Origin: Arabidopsis thaliana
Lineage: Eukaryota > Streptophyta > Magnoliopsida > Brassicales > Brassicaceae
NCBI RefSeq assembly: GCF_000001735.4
Contig: NC_003076.8
Coordinates: forward strand, 15,255,835 to 15,319,834
Direction: 5' to 3'
DNA: 64,000 nt
The position numbers and the translations under genes were made by a program. Of the stretch, positions 34,642-45,234 are shown piece by piece. A model generated the notes under the pieces. The model worked only from the letters and a program-made list of their open reading frames with translations. It had not been told where the DNA came from and searched no databases. Numbering within the stretch: position 1 is the stretch's first letter; each line of letters starts with the position of its first letter.

Positions 34642-35105
34642 TTTAAGTTGTATTTGTTTGGTTAATATTGTTTATTTTGTATAGTGTTTAAGGTTGTATA
34701 TTATTTTGATTGTTAATATCACCCGTAGTATACAATCATGTATTAATATCGATCTAACCGTAAATTTAAGGATTTCATCCTTAGTATAAAGTTCAAATGT
34801 TTATAATATTTAAACTTCTGATAAAAGAATCGAGATGTCTTTCTTAAAAAAAAAGTTTAAGTTATATTTTTTTGTTAATATTGTTTATTTTGTTTAGGTT
34901 TAACATTGTATATTTATATTTTTATTGCTAATTTTAAGATTTCATCAATAGTATACTGCCTCATATTATTATCGATCCAAATCCGTTAATTCTAAAATTT
35001 TATTTTTAGTATAAAGTTTAAATATTATAAAATAATTGAGATGCATTTAAAAAAACAATTTTAAGTTGTATTTGTTTTGTTAATATTGTTTGTTTTATTT
35101 AGTAT
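34642..35105. repeat. Direct tandem repeat of ~210 bp (about 2.2 copies)
   Basis: Copies start near 34642, 34856 and 35060 with TTTAAGTTGTATTTGTTT-like sequence followed by GTTAATATTGTTTRTTTT. The first two continue through GATTTCATC and TAGTATAAAGTT. The third is cut after about 45 bp, where the thaumatin relic starts. AT-rich, no coding potential. Confidence 0.6.
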
Positions 35106-36410
35106 TTCAGAACTCCACTGCTTTGAATTTCTGACAAGCGTTCATGCAAGCGATTGGCTCTTCCTCGCTGGAGCTTCCCATAACCTGAAGCTCCGACAGA
35201 CACGTCTTGGTCAGATTGACCACACAACCGATGCTAACGCATGCCTGGCAAGTCTACGTTAGTTGTGGGACCACCACTAACCACTAACGGAAGGTTGTAA
35301 CCGTCTACGAGGCTTATATCATAGAAGTCTTGACCGTTGAAACTGTTGAGGGTAAACTCGATCGGCTAGAGTCGTTGGAGGCGCTGCGCCTCCAGAGTGA
35401 AGATGCAGAGTTCAATCAATCAGCTGATGGCGATCAGAGCGTTGATGGATTTCAGGAAGCTGCATTGAGTTTCATCAGCCGCTTGAATTGCAGACGTGGC
35501 AAGCTAAGGCGGATGATGTGAAGAGCCAAGGATGGAAGCTGACTTGGCGTGGTGTCAGAGACAAGAATCACCGAGAAGATATGGAAGATATCGTCTCGAA
35601 GATTTAGGAAGGAATAAGCTTGGAGAAAACAAGAAAGATTCCTTAAAACGAGATTCTCGGAGATCCTAGGTTTAAGGTTCTGGAGAGTAGGTATAAGTAT
35701 TCTAGAACTTAGGGTGAGGAGTTCTTTGAGCACTCTAGAATACTGTTATACGATTGTAAACTTCAGAGCATTGCAAAAGCTTGAAGGTGAGTGTGTAGTT
35801 CTCTTTGTCTTCACGTGAGAGTGATAAGAAACAGAGAAGAGAATTAGGCTTAGTTATTCTTAGTCGGGTTTGATCTTTTGAGTAGAATAGATCAAGTAAT
35901 CTCCGAGATAACACTTGTAATCAGTTTGTTATCAATAAGAATATAGTTATAAGCTATTCTCTATGTTGTGTTGATCTCTATACCCTCTTACAGAGCACTC
36001 GATTTTTCCAGACCCGCAGTCTCCCGTAGCGCAGAAGAAGTTCCCTGTTGAGCTGGTGGAGCAGAGAGACCTACCCCAAAAACGACCAGTCCATGACAAC
36101 GGCACGTTGATGACACGCGACTGTCCTTTCTTGAGTTCGAAGCCGGTGGTTGAGAGCCAAACCGTCACGCTTAGAACTCCCGGCCAGACAGTATAATCGC
36201 ATTTGTTCTCTATATTAAAGTTTCTTGACGTTACTCCTGCGGTTAGAACAATTAACAATTAAGAAAATATCACCAACTATGTTCTTAGCGCCGGGACTAA
36301 ACCAAAAATGTTCTCTGAAATTATGGAAACGACAGTACGTGAGACGAATAAAAGTGAAACAAGGAAGAACATCAATAACAACCCTTTAACCATTGGCTCG
36401 AAGAAGACAG
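35106..36410 (-). pseudogene. PR5K-like thaumatin-domain relic
   Basis: A minus-strand copy of the PR5K ectodomain. Its N-terminal half lies at 35993-36250 ([40 protein letters not shown]), a signal-peptide exon trace at about 36375-36405, and more C-terminal parts at 35106-35395. The two parts are separated by an inserted LTR-type sequence. No kinase exon remains next to it. It is a tandem duplicate of the neighbouring PR5K ectodomain, with several breaks. Confidence 0.85.
35398..35992. mobile_element. Probable solo LTR of a Copia-type element (fossil)
   Basis: The insert in the thaumatin relic starts TGAAGATGCAGAG and ends CCCTCTTACA, so it has TG...CA borders, with LTR-like polyadenylation sequence (ATCAATAAGAATATAG) in its last 70 bp. 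It carries no recognisable gag or pol. I see no clean 5-bp target duplication, so the borders are approximate. Judged to be a solo LTR by structure; the family is not certain. Confidence 0.5.
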
Positions 36411-36760
36411 TATACGATAAATAATTTGAAAGAACTCTAGCAAAAGGAAGAACTAGAAACTAGAACTACCCTTTAATTTGTCTTCTGATTAGGAGGAATT
36501 TTCCGAGAGAAAAACCTTGACAAGGAAGAAAGAAGTACAATAAATTGGATTTTTCTGAGGCTAAAAAGTATCTTAAAAATAATAGTATGTTTTTTGTTCA
36601 ACTGAATAAGAAAGGCAATAAACAAGAGAATGTCCAAAAGTAAAGAATCAGGCCAAAAGACTTTCAATCAAAAACAGAACAACAAGAATCAAGAATTTAG
36701 TTTATCCAAATTTTTATTTGCAGCGGAATTGGCTTTTTTCGGTCTCTAATTTGTTTTTTC
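36411..36760. other. Spacer, no gene seen
   Basis: A-rich sequence between the thaumatin relic and a LINE fragment. No convincing frame. Confidence 0.4.
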
Positions 36761-36930
36761 CCTTCATTTAGTATTAGATTTCTTCCTCGTAGTCTTAATA
36801 CTCGAGCAGATAATTTAGCTAAGAAAACTCGGGCACGAAAATGTCTTTTTTTCCCATCTAAGCAAATCGGTTCCTGAATGGCTTTCTTTATAGGAAAATC
36901 TCTTTCTGATAACTTAATATAAATAGTGTT
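36760..36930 (+). mobile_element. LINE fragment, RNase H end
   Basis: The plus strand reads PRSLNTRADNLAKKTRAR, the conserved end of the RNase H domain of plant L1-type LINEs, followed by a VPEWL-like tail in another frame. Only about 170 bp remain. Confidence 0.55.
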
Positions 36931-37490
36931 TGGTACAAAAAAGAAAAAAATAGTTAGAAATTAATTAAGTTGTATACACTCATATACGTAAATCGTGAAA
37001 ATGGCATATATGCAATTATCCAAATAATTATTAACATGTGGTCAACCACTTGATCAAGGAGACCTACACCCTGAACATTACTCAATCCCACAAAATTTGA
37101 TATATATCTCCAAATGGTTAGAATTTTCCTTTTTCTCTTTGCTAAACGGTTAAATTTTTTTGGGGTTAACGAACAAGAACATTAAATTTGGCGCAAAAGT
37201 TACTATAAACAATTGAACGCCTATCGTAAGATTTTATCAAGAAACACAAAAGAATTTTATTGATATCTTAACATTGTTTTGGGGAGTTTATATTAACGTT
37301 TCTCTCTTTCCAAGAGAAAAACAACAGAAAATAGTCTTCATTAACCAACAATATTGAGTGCCTGCGTCAGTAAACATCATCTAATAAGCATAGAAACACA
37401 CTATTAAGTCAGAAGTTATTAAAAACTAATCGAGAAATAGCTAAAGATCATGACAAGTTTAAAGAGATCCGCTCTCCGGTTGACTTTAGT
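36931..37490. other. 3' flank of PR5K, duplicated elsewhere
   Basis: From about 37100 this flank matches 31990-32440, next to the F-box relic. Shared stretches include TAAGATTTTATCAA and AAACAACAGAAAAT. No gene. Confidence 0.55.
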
Positions 37491-40004
37491 TTAGGAGGAC
37501 CTTGACCCATGTTGTAAAACATCTTCACTATCTAAGAGAGTACCTCTTTCAAAATGACTTGGATTAAAGAAGGTTGAAGTGTCATCACTATCTTCAAGAG
37601 TGTCTGGAACCGTTTCCTCGGGTGAAAACAAGAGAGGATTAGGTGGTACTTGAAGAGCCTCTAGATTCCCCTCTAACATCTCAATGACTTTGATCATTGG
37701 TGGACGGTCTGATGGATTCATCTGTATACACCATAGAGCAACCAATACCAATTTCTTTGCAATTTTCTCTTCTTCATCAGTTATACTATCTCCAAAAATC
37801 CTTGTGATTTCTCCCTTCTCAAAATCTTTATAGACCCATTCTGGAAAGTACATTGAACCATTGTTAGATCCAGAATATTCAACCTTTTCTATATTCTTTG
37901 CTCCAATCATCTCAAGAACTACCATCCCATAACTATAAACATCTGACTTATGCGAAACTGCTCCAAAATTCTTGGAAAACATTTCAGGGGCAATGTATCC
38001 AAAGGTCCCTCTCATGTGTAGCATTGATATGATGCTCTCCTTATTTTTGCAGAGTTTAGCAAGACCAAAATCTGAAATCTTAGGACAAAGATTTTCGTCC
38101 ATCAGTATGTTCTGCGGCTTTATGTCGAAATGGACAATCCTCGTGACACACCGATTGTGTAAATACTCTAGGCCGCGAGAGATACCTACCGCAACGTCGT
38201 ATAATCTTTCCCATTCCATCTTTGTTGACATATTCGCAGAAATATACTTGTCGAGGGACCCATTCGGCATGAACTCGTAGATTATAGCTCTCTTGTTCTT
38301 TTCATAACAGAATCCAAGCAGAGAAACAATATTGACATGAGATGTTCTACTCATGCTTGCTACTTCATTAATGAACTCTTCTCCATTACCCTCTGACACC
38401 TTCAAGATCTTAACTGCGACATCCCGACCGCTATCGGCTAACTTTCCTTTGTAGACAGTTCCAAATCCTCCTTTACCGAGAACATGCGCAAATGAGTTTG
38501 TCATCTTCTTGACTCTTGTATAACTGTATCGTTTCAACATTGCAACTGCTTCAACGTTCTGATCATTCCACTCACTATTTCTCATATTCTTTGTTCTCAC
38601 TATTATTACGACCACAATTAAGATCATCAGGGTCAAAGCTGCTGAGACTCCTGGAATAAGATAATTAAGAAGAATTAAAAACGAGGTGTTTTTCGTATAC
38701 AAAAGTACTATGGATTGAGCGAGATATGGTACCAACTATGAGTTTTAACTTCCATGATGACTTTTCTGTAAGAACATTCAAACAAAAAGTCTTTTAAGCA
38801 AAAATTAAAATAACATAAGGTATGAAAAAGTAAATAAAATAAACTTACGTTTCGTTCCTCCATTAGTTTCCTTGGATGGTTGAGACATTGAACTTATGTC
38901 GTTGCTATCCAACAAGTGACATTATTACATATTAGTTTCATAGTTTGTCCGAAAGACCAATGTTTTAAAAATCAATAGGCACACGCTAGCTAATCAGACA
39001 TTAGGGTAAATCTCAGCTATAATCCCCACACGCATTGCAATTATTGATTATTTACATTACCACATTCTAGAAAATATAACTAGAGTAAATGGTCAAAATT
39101 AAAGCTGTAGGATGTCTTTGACGAAATAGAAAGTTACTAGAGGAGAGTTATATACGAGGACTTACGGGCAAAAGGTGATGACATAGTTAGGTGAGTTTGA
39201 GCATCTGAAGGTGTTGTTTTCATTGTCATAAGCATAGCTATAAGCGAGTGGACACTCGTTCTTGAAATTCGTAGAGTAAAGCGTCGGTTGACATTTTGCA
39301 GGTTTACCGTACTCACCGTAGCAGCAGAACTCCGGCAACCCGAATTTCTGACAAGCGTTCATGCAAGCAATGGGATGTTCCTTGTTAGAGCTTCCCATCA
39401 CTTTAAGCTCCGACGGACAAGTCTTGTTCAAGTTAACCACACAACCAACGTTGCTACATGTCCGGCCACTCCCTAGACGTTGTGGGACCACAACCAACGG
39501 AAGGTTGTAACCATCCACGACGCTTACATCGTAGAAGTCTTGACCGTCGGTAGCGTCAAGGGTAAAATCAATTAGCGTCGTAGGAGGCCTTGCTCCGGAA
39601 TCGGAGCACTCGATTTTTCCGGAGCCGCAGTCTCCCGTGGCACATGAGAAATTCCCTGTTGAGCTGGTGGAGCAGAACGATCTACCCCACAAACGACCTG
39701 ACCATGACGGTGGCACATTGATGACACGTGACTCCCCTTTCTTGAGGGAGAAGCCGTTGGTGGGGAGCGAAACCGCAGTAGTCATGGTTAGGAATCCCGG
39801 CCAGACAGTGTAATCGCATTTGTTCTCTATAGTAAAGTTTCTCGACATTACTCCTGCCATTAAAACAAAATTTTAAAATAAGAAAGAAAATTCATCAAAT
39901 AGCGACTAAACCAAAAATTATACTTATGTGGAAGTGACCGTACCTGAGACAAAGAAATGTGAAACAAGGAGGAACATCAATGACAATGAGAACCCTTCAA
40001 CCAT
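37491..40004 (-). CDS. PR5K: PR5K receptor kinase (thaumatin ectodomain)
   Basis: Five exons, in transcript order 40004-39944, 39853-39166, 38904-38849, 38765-38733 and 38650-37491, give exactly 665 residues, the length I recall for Arabidopsis PR5K (At5g38280). Residues 1-21 are a signal peptide ([20 protein letters not shown]). About 24-250 is a PR5/thaumatin domain with its many Cys ([37 protein letters not shown], ending PNYVITFCP). A spacer and a transmembrane helix ([13 protein letters not shown]) follow. The kinase has [26 protein letters not shown] (non-RD), DFGLA and IAPE. The thaumatin part relates it to antifungal PR-5 proteins. PR5K-type kinases act at the plasma membrane; ligand unknown. 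Its kinase belongs to the same family as the LRK10L-2 genes upstream, so the ectodomain has been exchanged. Confidence 0.95.
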
Positions 40005-40230
40005 TGGCTTGTAGAAGACTGAAGATATAAGACTACCCTTTGTCCTCTTAGAGCCGGTCCAACGTTATTGAAGGCCTATTCAGGATTAAAATTTTGAAAT
40101 GTTATAAAGTCATAGACAAAAGGAAGATATATGACTACCCTTTATAAAAGCAACAAACATCTTTGTAATCCAATTAATGCGACATGAATCTGATGTACTG
40201 AATAGTAACCTATCTACCGAGTAAAACATA

Positions 40231-40465
40231 CTCCCTCTATTTCATATTGGTTGTAGTTTAAGGTTTTTACAAACGAAATCATAAAATCTCATTTAATCTA
40301 CCTCTTTTATATAAAAACATCATTTATTATAAAAATCATTTATTACATCGTTGTCCTTATTCTTTTAAATTTTTTTGCGTCCCCTAATTATTTTCATATA
40401 TTAATTCTTGGGTTTTGATTTAATAGGAAAAAAAATCATTAGTGAAAATGAAAGTTTATTTTTTA
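40231..40465. mobile_element. Stowaway-type MITE, right end missing
   Basis: After TA at 40229-40230 comes CTCCCTCTATTTCATATTGG, the usual plant Stowaway/mariner end, then GTAGTTTAAGGTTTTTACA. The same interior lies in the complete copy at 44887. I see no matching right end, and a hAT element starts 9 bp after the last similarity. Confidence 0.6.
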
Positions 40466-40473
40466 CATAAAAG

Positions 40474-41213
40474 CAGTGTTTTCACGCCCGACCCGAACCG
40501 TCCGGTCCGACCGGTTAACCCGTGACCCGAACACTTTTCCGGTTTGGGTTTAGTGCTAAAACCCAACAAGTTCAAAACCGAAAAAACCCACAAAAACTCG
40601 CAATTAACTCGTGACCCGGTGAACCGGTTGAACCGGCCGGGTGTGGGTTTTAAAAAGTTCTCTTGATTTTATAATAAAATATGAGATTTTAGAATTTATT
40701 CAATTATTTTTAAAAGTTTTTTCAGTTCTTAAATTCATTTGATGTTTTAGATTTTGGTGAAGACTTTACAATACCGCCTTAAAATTGAATTGAATGGTGA
40801 GAGAGACAACCGAGATTAGTTGTTTGAATTCACAATGTTTTATTAATTTATTTCTGTCATTGATGATCTTCTAATATATTTGTTACGGTGTTAGACATTT
40901 AGTTGGATTTCAAATTTTTAACCACTTTATTATTATTGTTTGATTTTTTCTATATATATTTGGGTGTAAATGATTTTATATTTTGTTAAACATAATATAA
41001 TTTTATATTTGATTAAATATGATATGATTATTTTTGTTTTATATTTATAATACTAAATTTTTTTTTTTATAAAATACTCTAAAATTTCTATTAATATTAA
41101 ATTTATTAAATAAATTTTAACTAATTAATTCGTGGTCTAATCCAGTTGACCCGATGACCTGGTGACCCAAAAGGTAGTCCGGTTCATCGTCCGGATCGGG
41201 TTTCAAAACATTG
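40474..41213. mobile_element. hAT-superfamily element with 8-bp target duplication
   Basis: A 740-bp insert flanked by CATAAAAG at 40466-40473 and 41214-41221. The left end is CAGTGTTTTCACGCCCGACC and the right end is the complement of CAATGTTTTGAAACCCGATC. The subterminal 150 bp are rich in ACCGG/ACCCG motifs; the middle is AT-rich. No transposase, so non-autonomous. Confidence 0.85.
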
Positions 41214-41221
41214 CATAAAAG

Positions 41222-42115
41222 AAATCCTAAAAACATGGTTTCATGCAAAAAGAAAAAAAAAAGTTTAAAAACAGAAGCATAAACTATTCGAGATTGATTC
41301 AATGCATCGACTAAGCTCATGCCAAGAAGATGTATTGGACTCGATCTACAGACTCCCCTAAGCAAAAACCGAGACACTAAACAAGAGCAGCAAAGGGAAC
41401 AAGATAAGCTTAAGATCAACATCAATTCTTTTCATATTTGGTTTACCTTTTAAAGTTGTAGCCTCTCTCTTTTGACCAATGATTCCAAGACCAAGCCTGT
41501 GATTCAAGTTTATGAATGAAAAAAACAATTGAAATTTGAAGATGCGTTATGGAACAACAACAAAATTTGTTGACTCCACGAAGAGAAGTAAGGATTAGAC
41601 TCGCTCTAAGAAGTAGCTTAATTGATCTCAGATGAATCAATTAGTGGCTTAATTGATCTCAGATCCATTCTCTCTCTTTACTAAGAGTTGATGAAACCTA
41701 TGAAAAAACTTTCCTTTTCATTCTTTTTTTTTTTGGTTAATGGATTGTATGGGTCATGTCGAATTTTTTTGTCTTCTTTTATGTCGTCGATTCAAGCGCG
41801 TCTTCTTTGTAGTTTCTGCATTTGTTTATTTCATTTTTTTGCATTTTCTATTTTTTTAACCCCTTGTTACTGTTATGCGCTTAATCATTATAAAAACATG
41901 TCTTATTGACTTGAACTTTTGGCTACAAGAAGATATATAGTGGAAACTCCTTGACCTTTTAAACCTTTTACATGAAGTATGGGATTCGTTTTTTAGTTGT
42001 TGATTGTTAATTGTCTATGGGAGGTTCCAGTACTAAGAGTACTATAGGTAGTGTCGTTCGTCATGTATCACAGGATTAGCTTGTTCAACGTATGTCGTAC
42101 ATATATGTACGTTGT
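41222..42115. other. Spacer with no clear gene
   Basis: Contains a short direct duplication (GCTTAATTGATCTCAGATC-like, about 41613 and 41648) and a poly-T-derived open frame at 41688-41909 that I do not believe. No domain seen. Confidence 0.4.
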
Positions 42116-42133
42116 AGACAGGCTCTGAATTTT

Positions 42134-44824
42134 TTTTTTTTTTTTTTTTTTTTGGCTCAACAACAACTTTATATTATCCAACGTTCGATTACACGGATTC
42201 TAAAACCACAATGTGTTTGATCCAGTCTGGCATAACAGAATACAAAATGAGATCATAATTCACTAAAGAAAGAGATTCCCTTGCAATTCTATCGGCCACT
42301 CTGTTTCCTTCACGCCATATGAATTGAAACCTGACTTCATCAAAGTGATGGAGGAGATTCCTAATGTCTTGGATCCTTGAAGCTAGGCTTGGATGGTCTA
42401 TATTATTCTTGATCAAAGACACTAAGAACTGAGAATCCGACTCAAAGATCACTCTTTTATAATTGAATCTGGACAATGAAAGGATTGCCCATCTCAGGGC
42501 TTCAAGCTCAGTTTCCAGCATCGACTGCACTCTTGGTAAGGCCCTTAGCCCCATCCACAACACCTCTCCAAACTGGTTTCTCAGCACCCATCCAACGCCA
42601 CAGTTCGGAGCTACATCAACCCAGGCACCATCTGTGTTGCATTTCACCCAACCGTAGCTTGGGGGTTGCCATCTCCTGCATTGCATGCCTGGCGGTTGAG
42701 GGAGAACTTTTTGTGGCTGCGGTTCCTTGCGGTTATTCCATTCCTCCAAATCTTCTGTAGCCTTAAGGATCACCTGTTTGGCTGAGAATTCTATTCCTTT
42801 GAACACTAGATCATTCCTGTTTTTCCACAATCTCCAAAGAATCTAGGGTACCATCTCATGAGAGTCAGCCTTGTGAGGCTGAGACTGATTGCACATGAGG
42901 ACATGAGACATGTTTGAATATAGAGAGTCAACCCATTCACCCCCTGGAGGAGCTGGGAAGGGAGAGATTGCCCAAATAAGCCGGGCAAAGGTACATTTAA
43001 AAAGCAAATGATTAACTGTCTCTCCTAGGAATGGGCATCTAACGCAGCCCTTATCTCTAGCCAGGTGTCTGTGGGCAAGGTTTCCAGCAACAGAAAGACA
43101 GTTACTCAAACATTTCCACAGAAAATGATGAATTTTAGGTGGAACCTCTAACCGCCAAATCTGTTGGAAAATTGGTTCCAAGCTTGGTTGAAGGACTTCT
43201 TGAGGTGCACTCCTTTTATTGATAATCTCAGCCATGACCCAATAACCTGATTTCACCGAGTAGTGACCGGAGCGACTAAAGTCCCAAGCGTACCTGTCCT
43301 TTGTATCCTTACCCCCTGGCCGGAGACCCAAGATTTTCCTCTGATCCTCCTCTGTAAACAGCATTTTCACTAGAGTGTTATTCCATCCTCGTCCATCCAA
43401 CGACATTACGTCTTTAACACAGTTAATAGCACTAGCCGCTTGTTGACTGTCCAGAGGAATTCTTTTCATCATTTGGATAGCCTTTGCCGGTTTAGAATCG
43501 ATCCAAGGATCCGTCCAGATATTCACAGAGACTCCATCTTCAACCACTGCCCTTGCACCTTGTCTAATAAGCACTTGTGCTTCATGAAAACTTTTCCAGG
43601 CAAAGGATGGTCGCGAACCTAAGGGAGCATTAAGAGGATCAGATTTACTAAAATACCTACTTTTGAACCCCTTCGCCATTAAAGAATCTTTTTCAGTAAG
43701 CATCCTCCAAAGCTGCTTCCCCAAAAGAGCTATGTTGAAGGCTTCGATCTCTTTAAATCCCAGCCCTCCCACAGCTTTAGGCCTGCTGAGATGGCTCCAA
43801 GCTTTCCAATGCATGCCTCTACCGTTCCGCTTGTTCTTCCACCAAAACTCTGCCATAACTGACTCTATTTGTTGACACACTGTTTTTAGGATTTTAAAGC
43901 ACGACATAGTATAGGTGGGGAGGGCCATTGCCACAACTTTAAGGAGTGTCTCTTTCCCACGGGGGAAAGGAATCTTGACTGTCATCCCAATACCTTCTTG
44001 CTCAGGCGTTCCTTTAAATAGCTTAAAATAGATACTTTTGACCCCTGAAACGATTCAGGCAAGGCCAAATACACTCCCTCTCCTCCCTCTTTCTTAATTC
44101 CCAGCTTTTCTTTCACAAGAGCTCTCCTTTCCTCCGGGATGTGCTTTCCAAAATAAACACTCGATTTAAGGTAATTAACACGTTGGCCTGAGGCTAAGTT
44201 ATACTCCTCAATGATCCTTATAATCTGACCAAGCTCTTCATTGTTTTCCTTACAGTAAAACATACTGTCATCTGCAAAGAGGAGATGAGAGATAGGAGGA
44301 GCCCCCCTTGCAACTTTGAGGCCAGTTATGAGCTGCTTTTGCTCTGCCACCTGGAGCATCTTTACCAACATCTCTGTACAGATTACAAAGAGATAAGGAG
44401 ATAGGGGATCACCTTGCCTTAGTCCCCGAGTTGGGGTAATCTCTCCATGGGGAGTACCATTTATCAGCACTTGGTATCTAACCGATTTGACACATTCCAT
44501 GATCAGCTGAATCCAACTCTCTGCAAATCCCAGCCTCCTCATTGCATTCTCTAGAAAGGGCCATTCAACTCTATCATAAGCTTTAGAGATGTTAGTTTTG
44601 ATTGCAATGAATTCCTCAGAGCACTTATTATTGGAGCTTAAGGCATGGAGCAACTCATGAGCTATCAGGATATTATCACTAATTAGTCTGCCTTTAACAA
44701 AAGCTGCCTGAGATTCAGAAATTAAAGATGGGAGAATCTGCTTTAATCTGTTTGCTAACAACTTCCCAATAATCTTGTAAATAACATTACAGGGACTTAT
44801 AGGCCTAAAGTCAGTCATTCTTTC
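42134..44824 (-). mobile_element. 5'-truncated L1-type LINE
   Basis: A minus-strand LINE of 2.7 kb, with its poly-A tail seen as poly-T at 42134-42153. It is flanked by an 18-bp duplication AGACAGGCTCTGAATTTT at 42116-42133 and 44825-44842. In element order: the reverse transcriptase from its second third (44818-43982: MTDFRPISPCN, GLRQGDPLSPYLF, LLFADDSM), the zf-RVT region (43985-42843: WTDPWI, CVRCPF, LLFKC), and RNase H (42830-42189) with its D-E-D-D residues (NTDGAWV, ETELEAL, FESDSQ, NRVADRIA). ORF1, the endonuclease and the start of RT are missing. A frameshift lies near 43983 and an in-frame TAG at 42843-42845. Motif A reads KTNISKAYD, where relatives have KTDMSKAYD. The exact duplication suggests a fairly recent insertion. 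Confidence 0.9.
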
Positions 44825-44886
44825 AGACAGGCTCTGAATTTTATGGGACTAAAAACATTTTCAAATTTTATGGTCAATAATTTATA

Positions 44887-45143
44887 TTCCCTCTGTTTCA
44901 TATTAGTTGTAGTTTAAGGTTTTTACACACAAATTAAGAAATCATAAAAATCTCATTTAATTAGCTCTTTTATATAAAAACATCATTTATTATAACCAAT
45001 TCAACCAATAAAAAAATAGATGATTAAATATTATTGGTTAAAGAATATTAAATACATTTATTATTTGCATAGAAAGTTGAAAACAACATTTAAATTAAAA
45101 AAAAAAAATCCCTTAAACTACATTTATATAGAAACAGAGGGAG
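44887..45143. mobile_element. Stowaway-type MITE, complete
   Basis: TA at 44885-44886 and 45144-45145 flank 257 bp with ends TTCCCTCTGTTTCATATTAG and the complement of CTCCCTCTGTTTCTATATAA. No coding. It shares its left 90 bp with the copy at 40231. Confidence 0.8.
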
Positions 45144-45234
45144 TATAAAAATAAGTTCTATAATTTTGGGACCAAATTATCTATATTTATTAGCACTTAA
45201 TTTTGTATTAATTTTTGTGATTTATATTTTCAAT

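Noticed and set aside
41688-41909. Phe-rich membrane-like open frame
   Set aside because: Produced by poly-T tracts; no neighbours, no paralogue and no plausible promoter.
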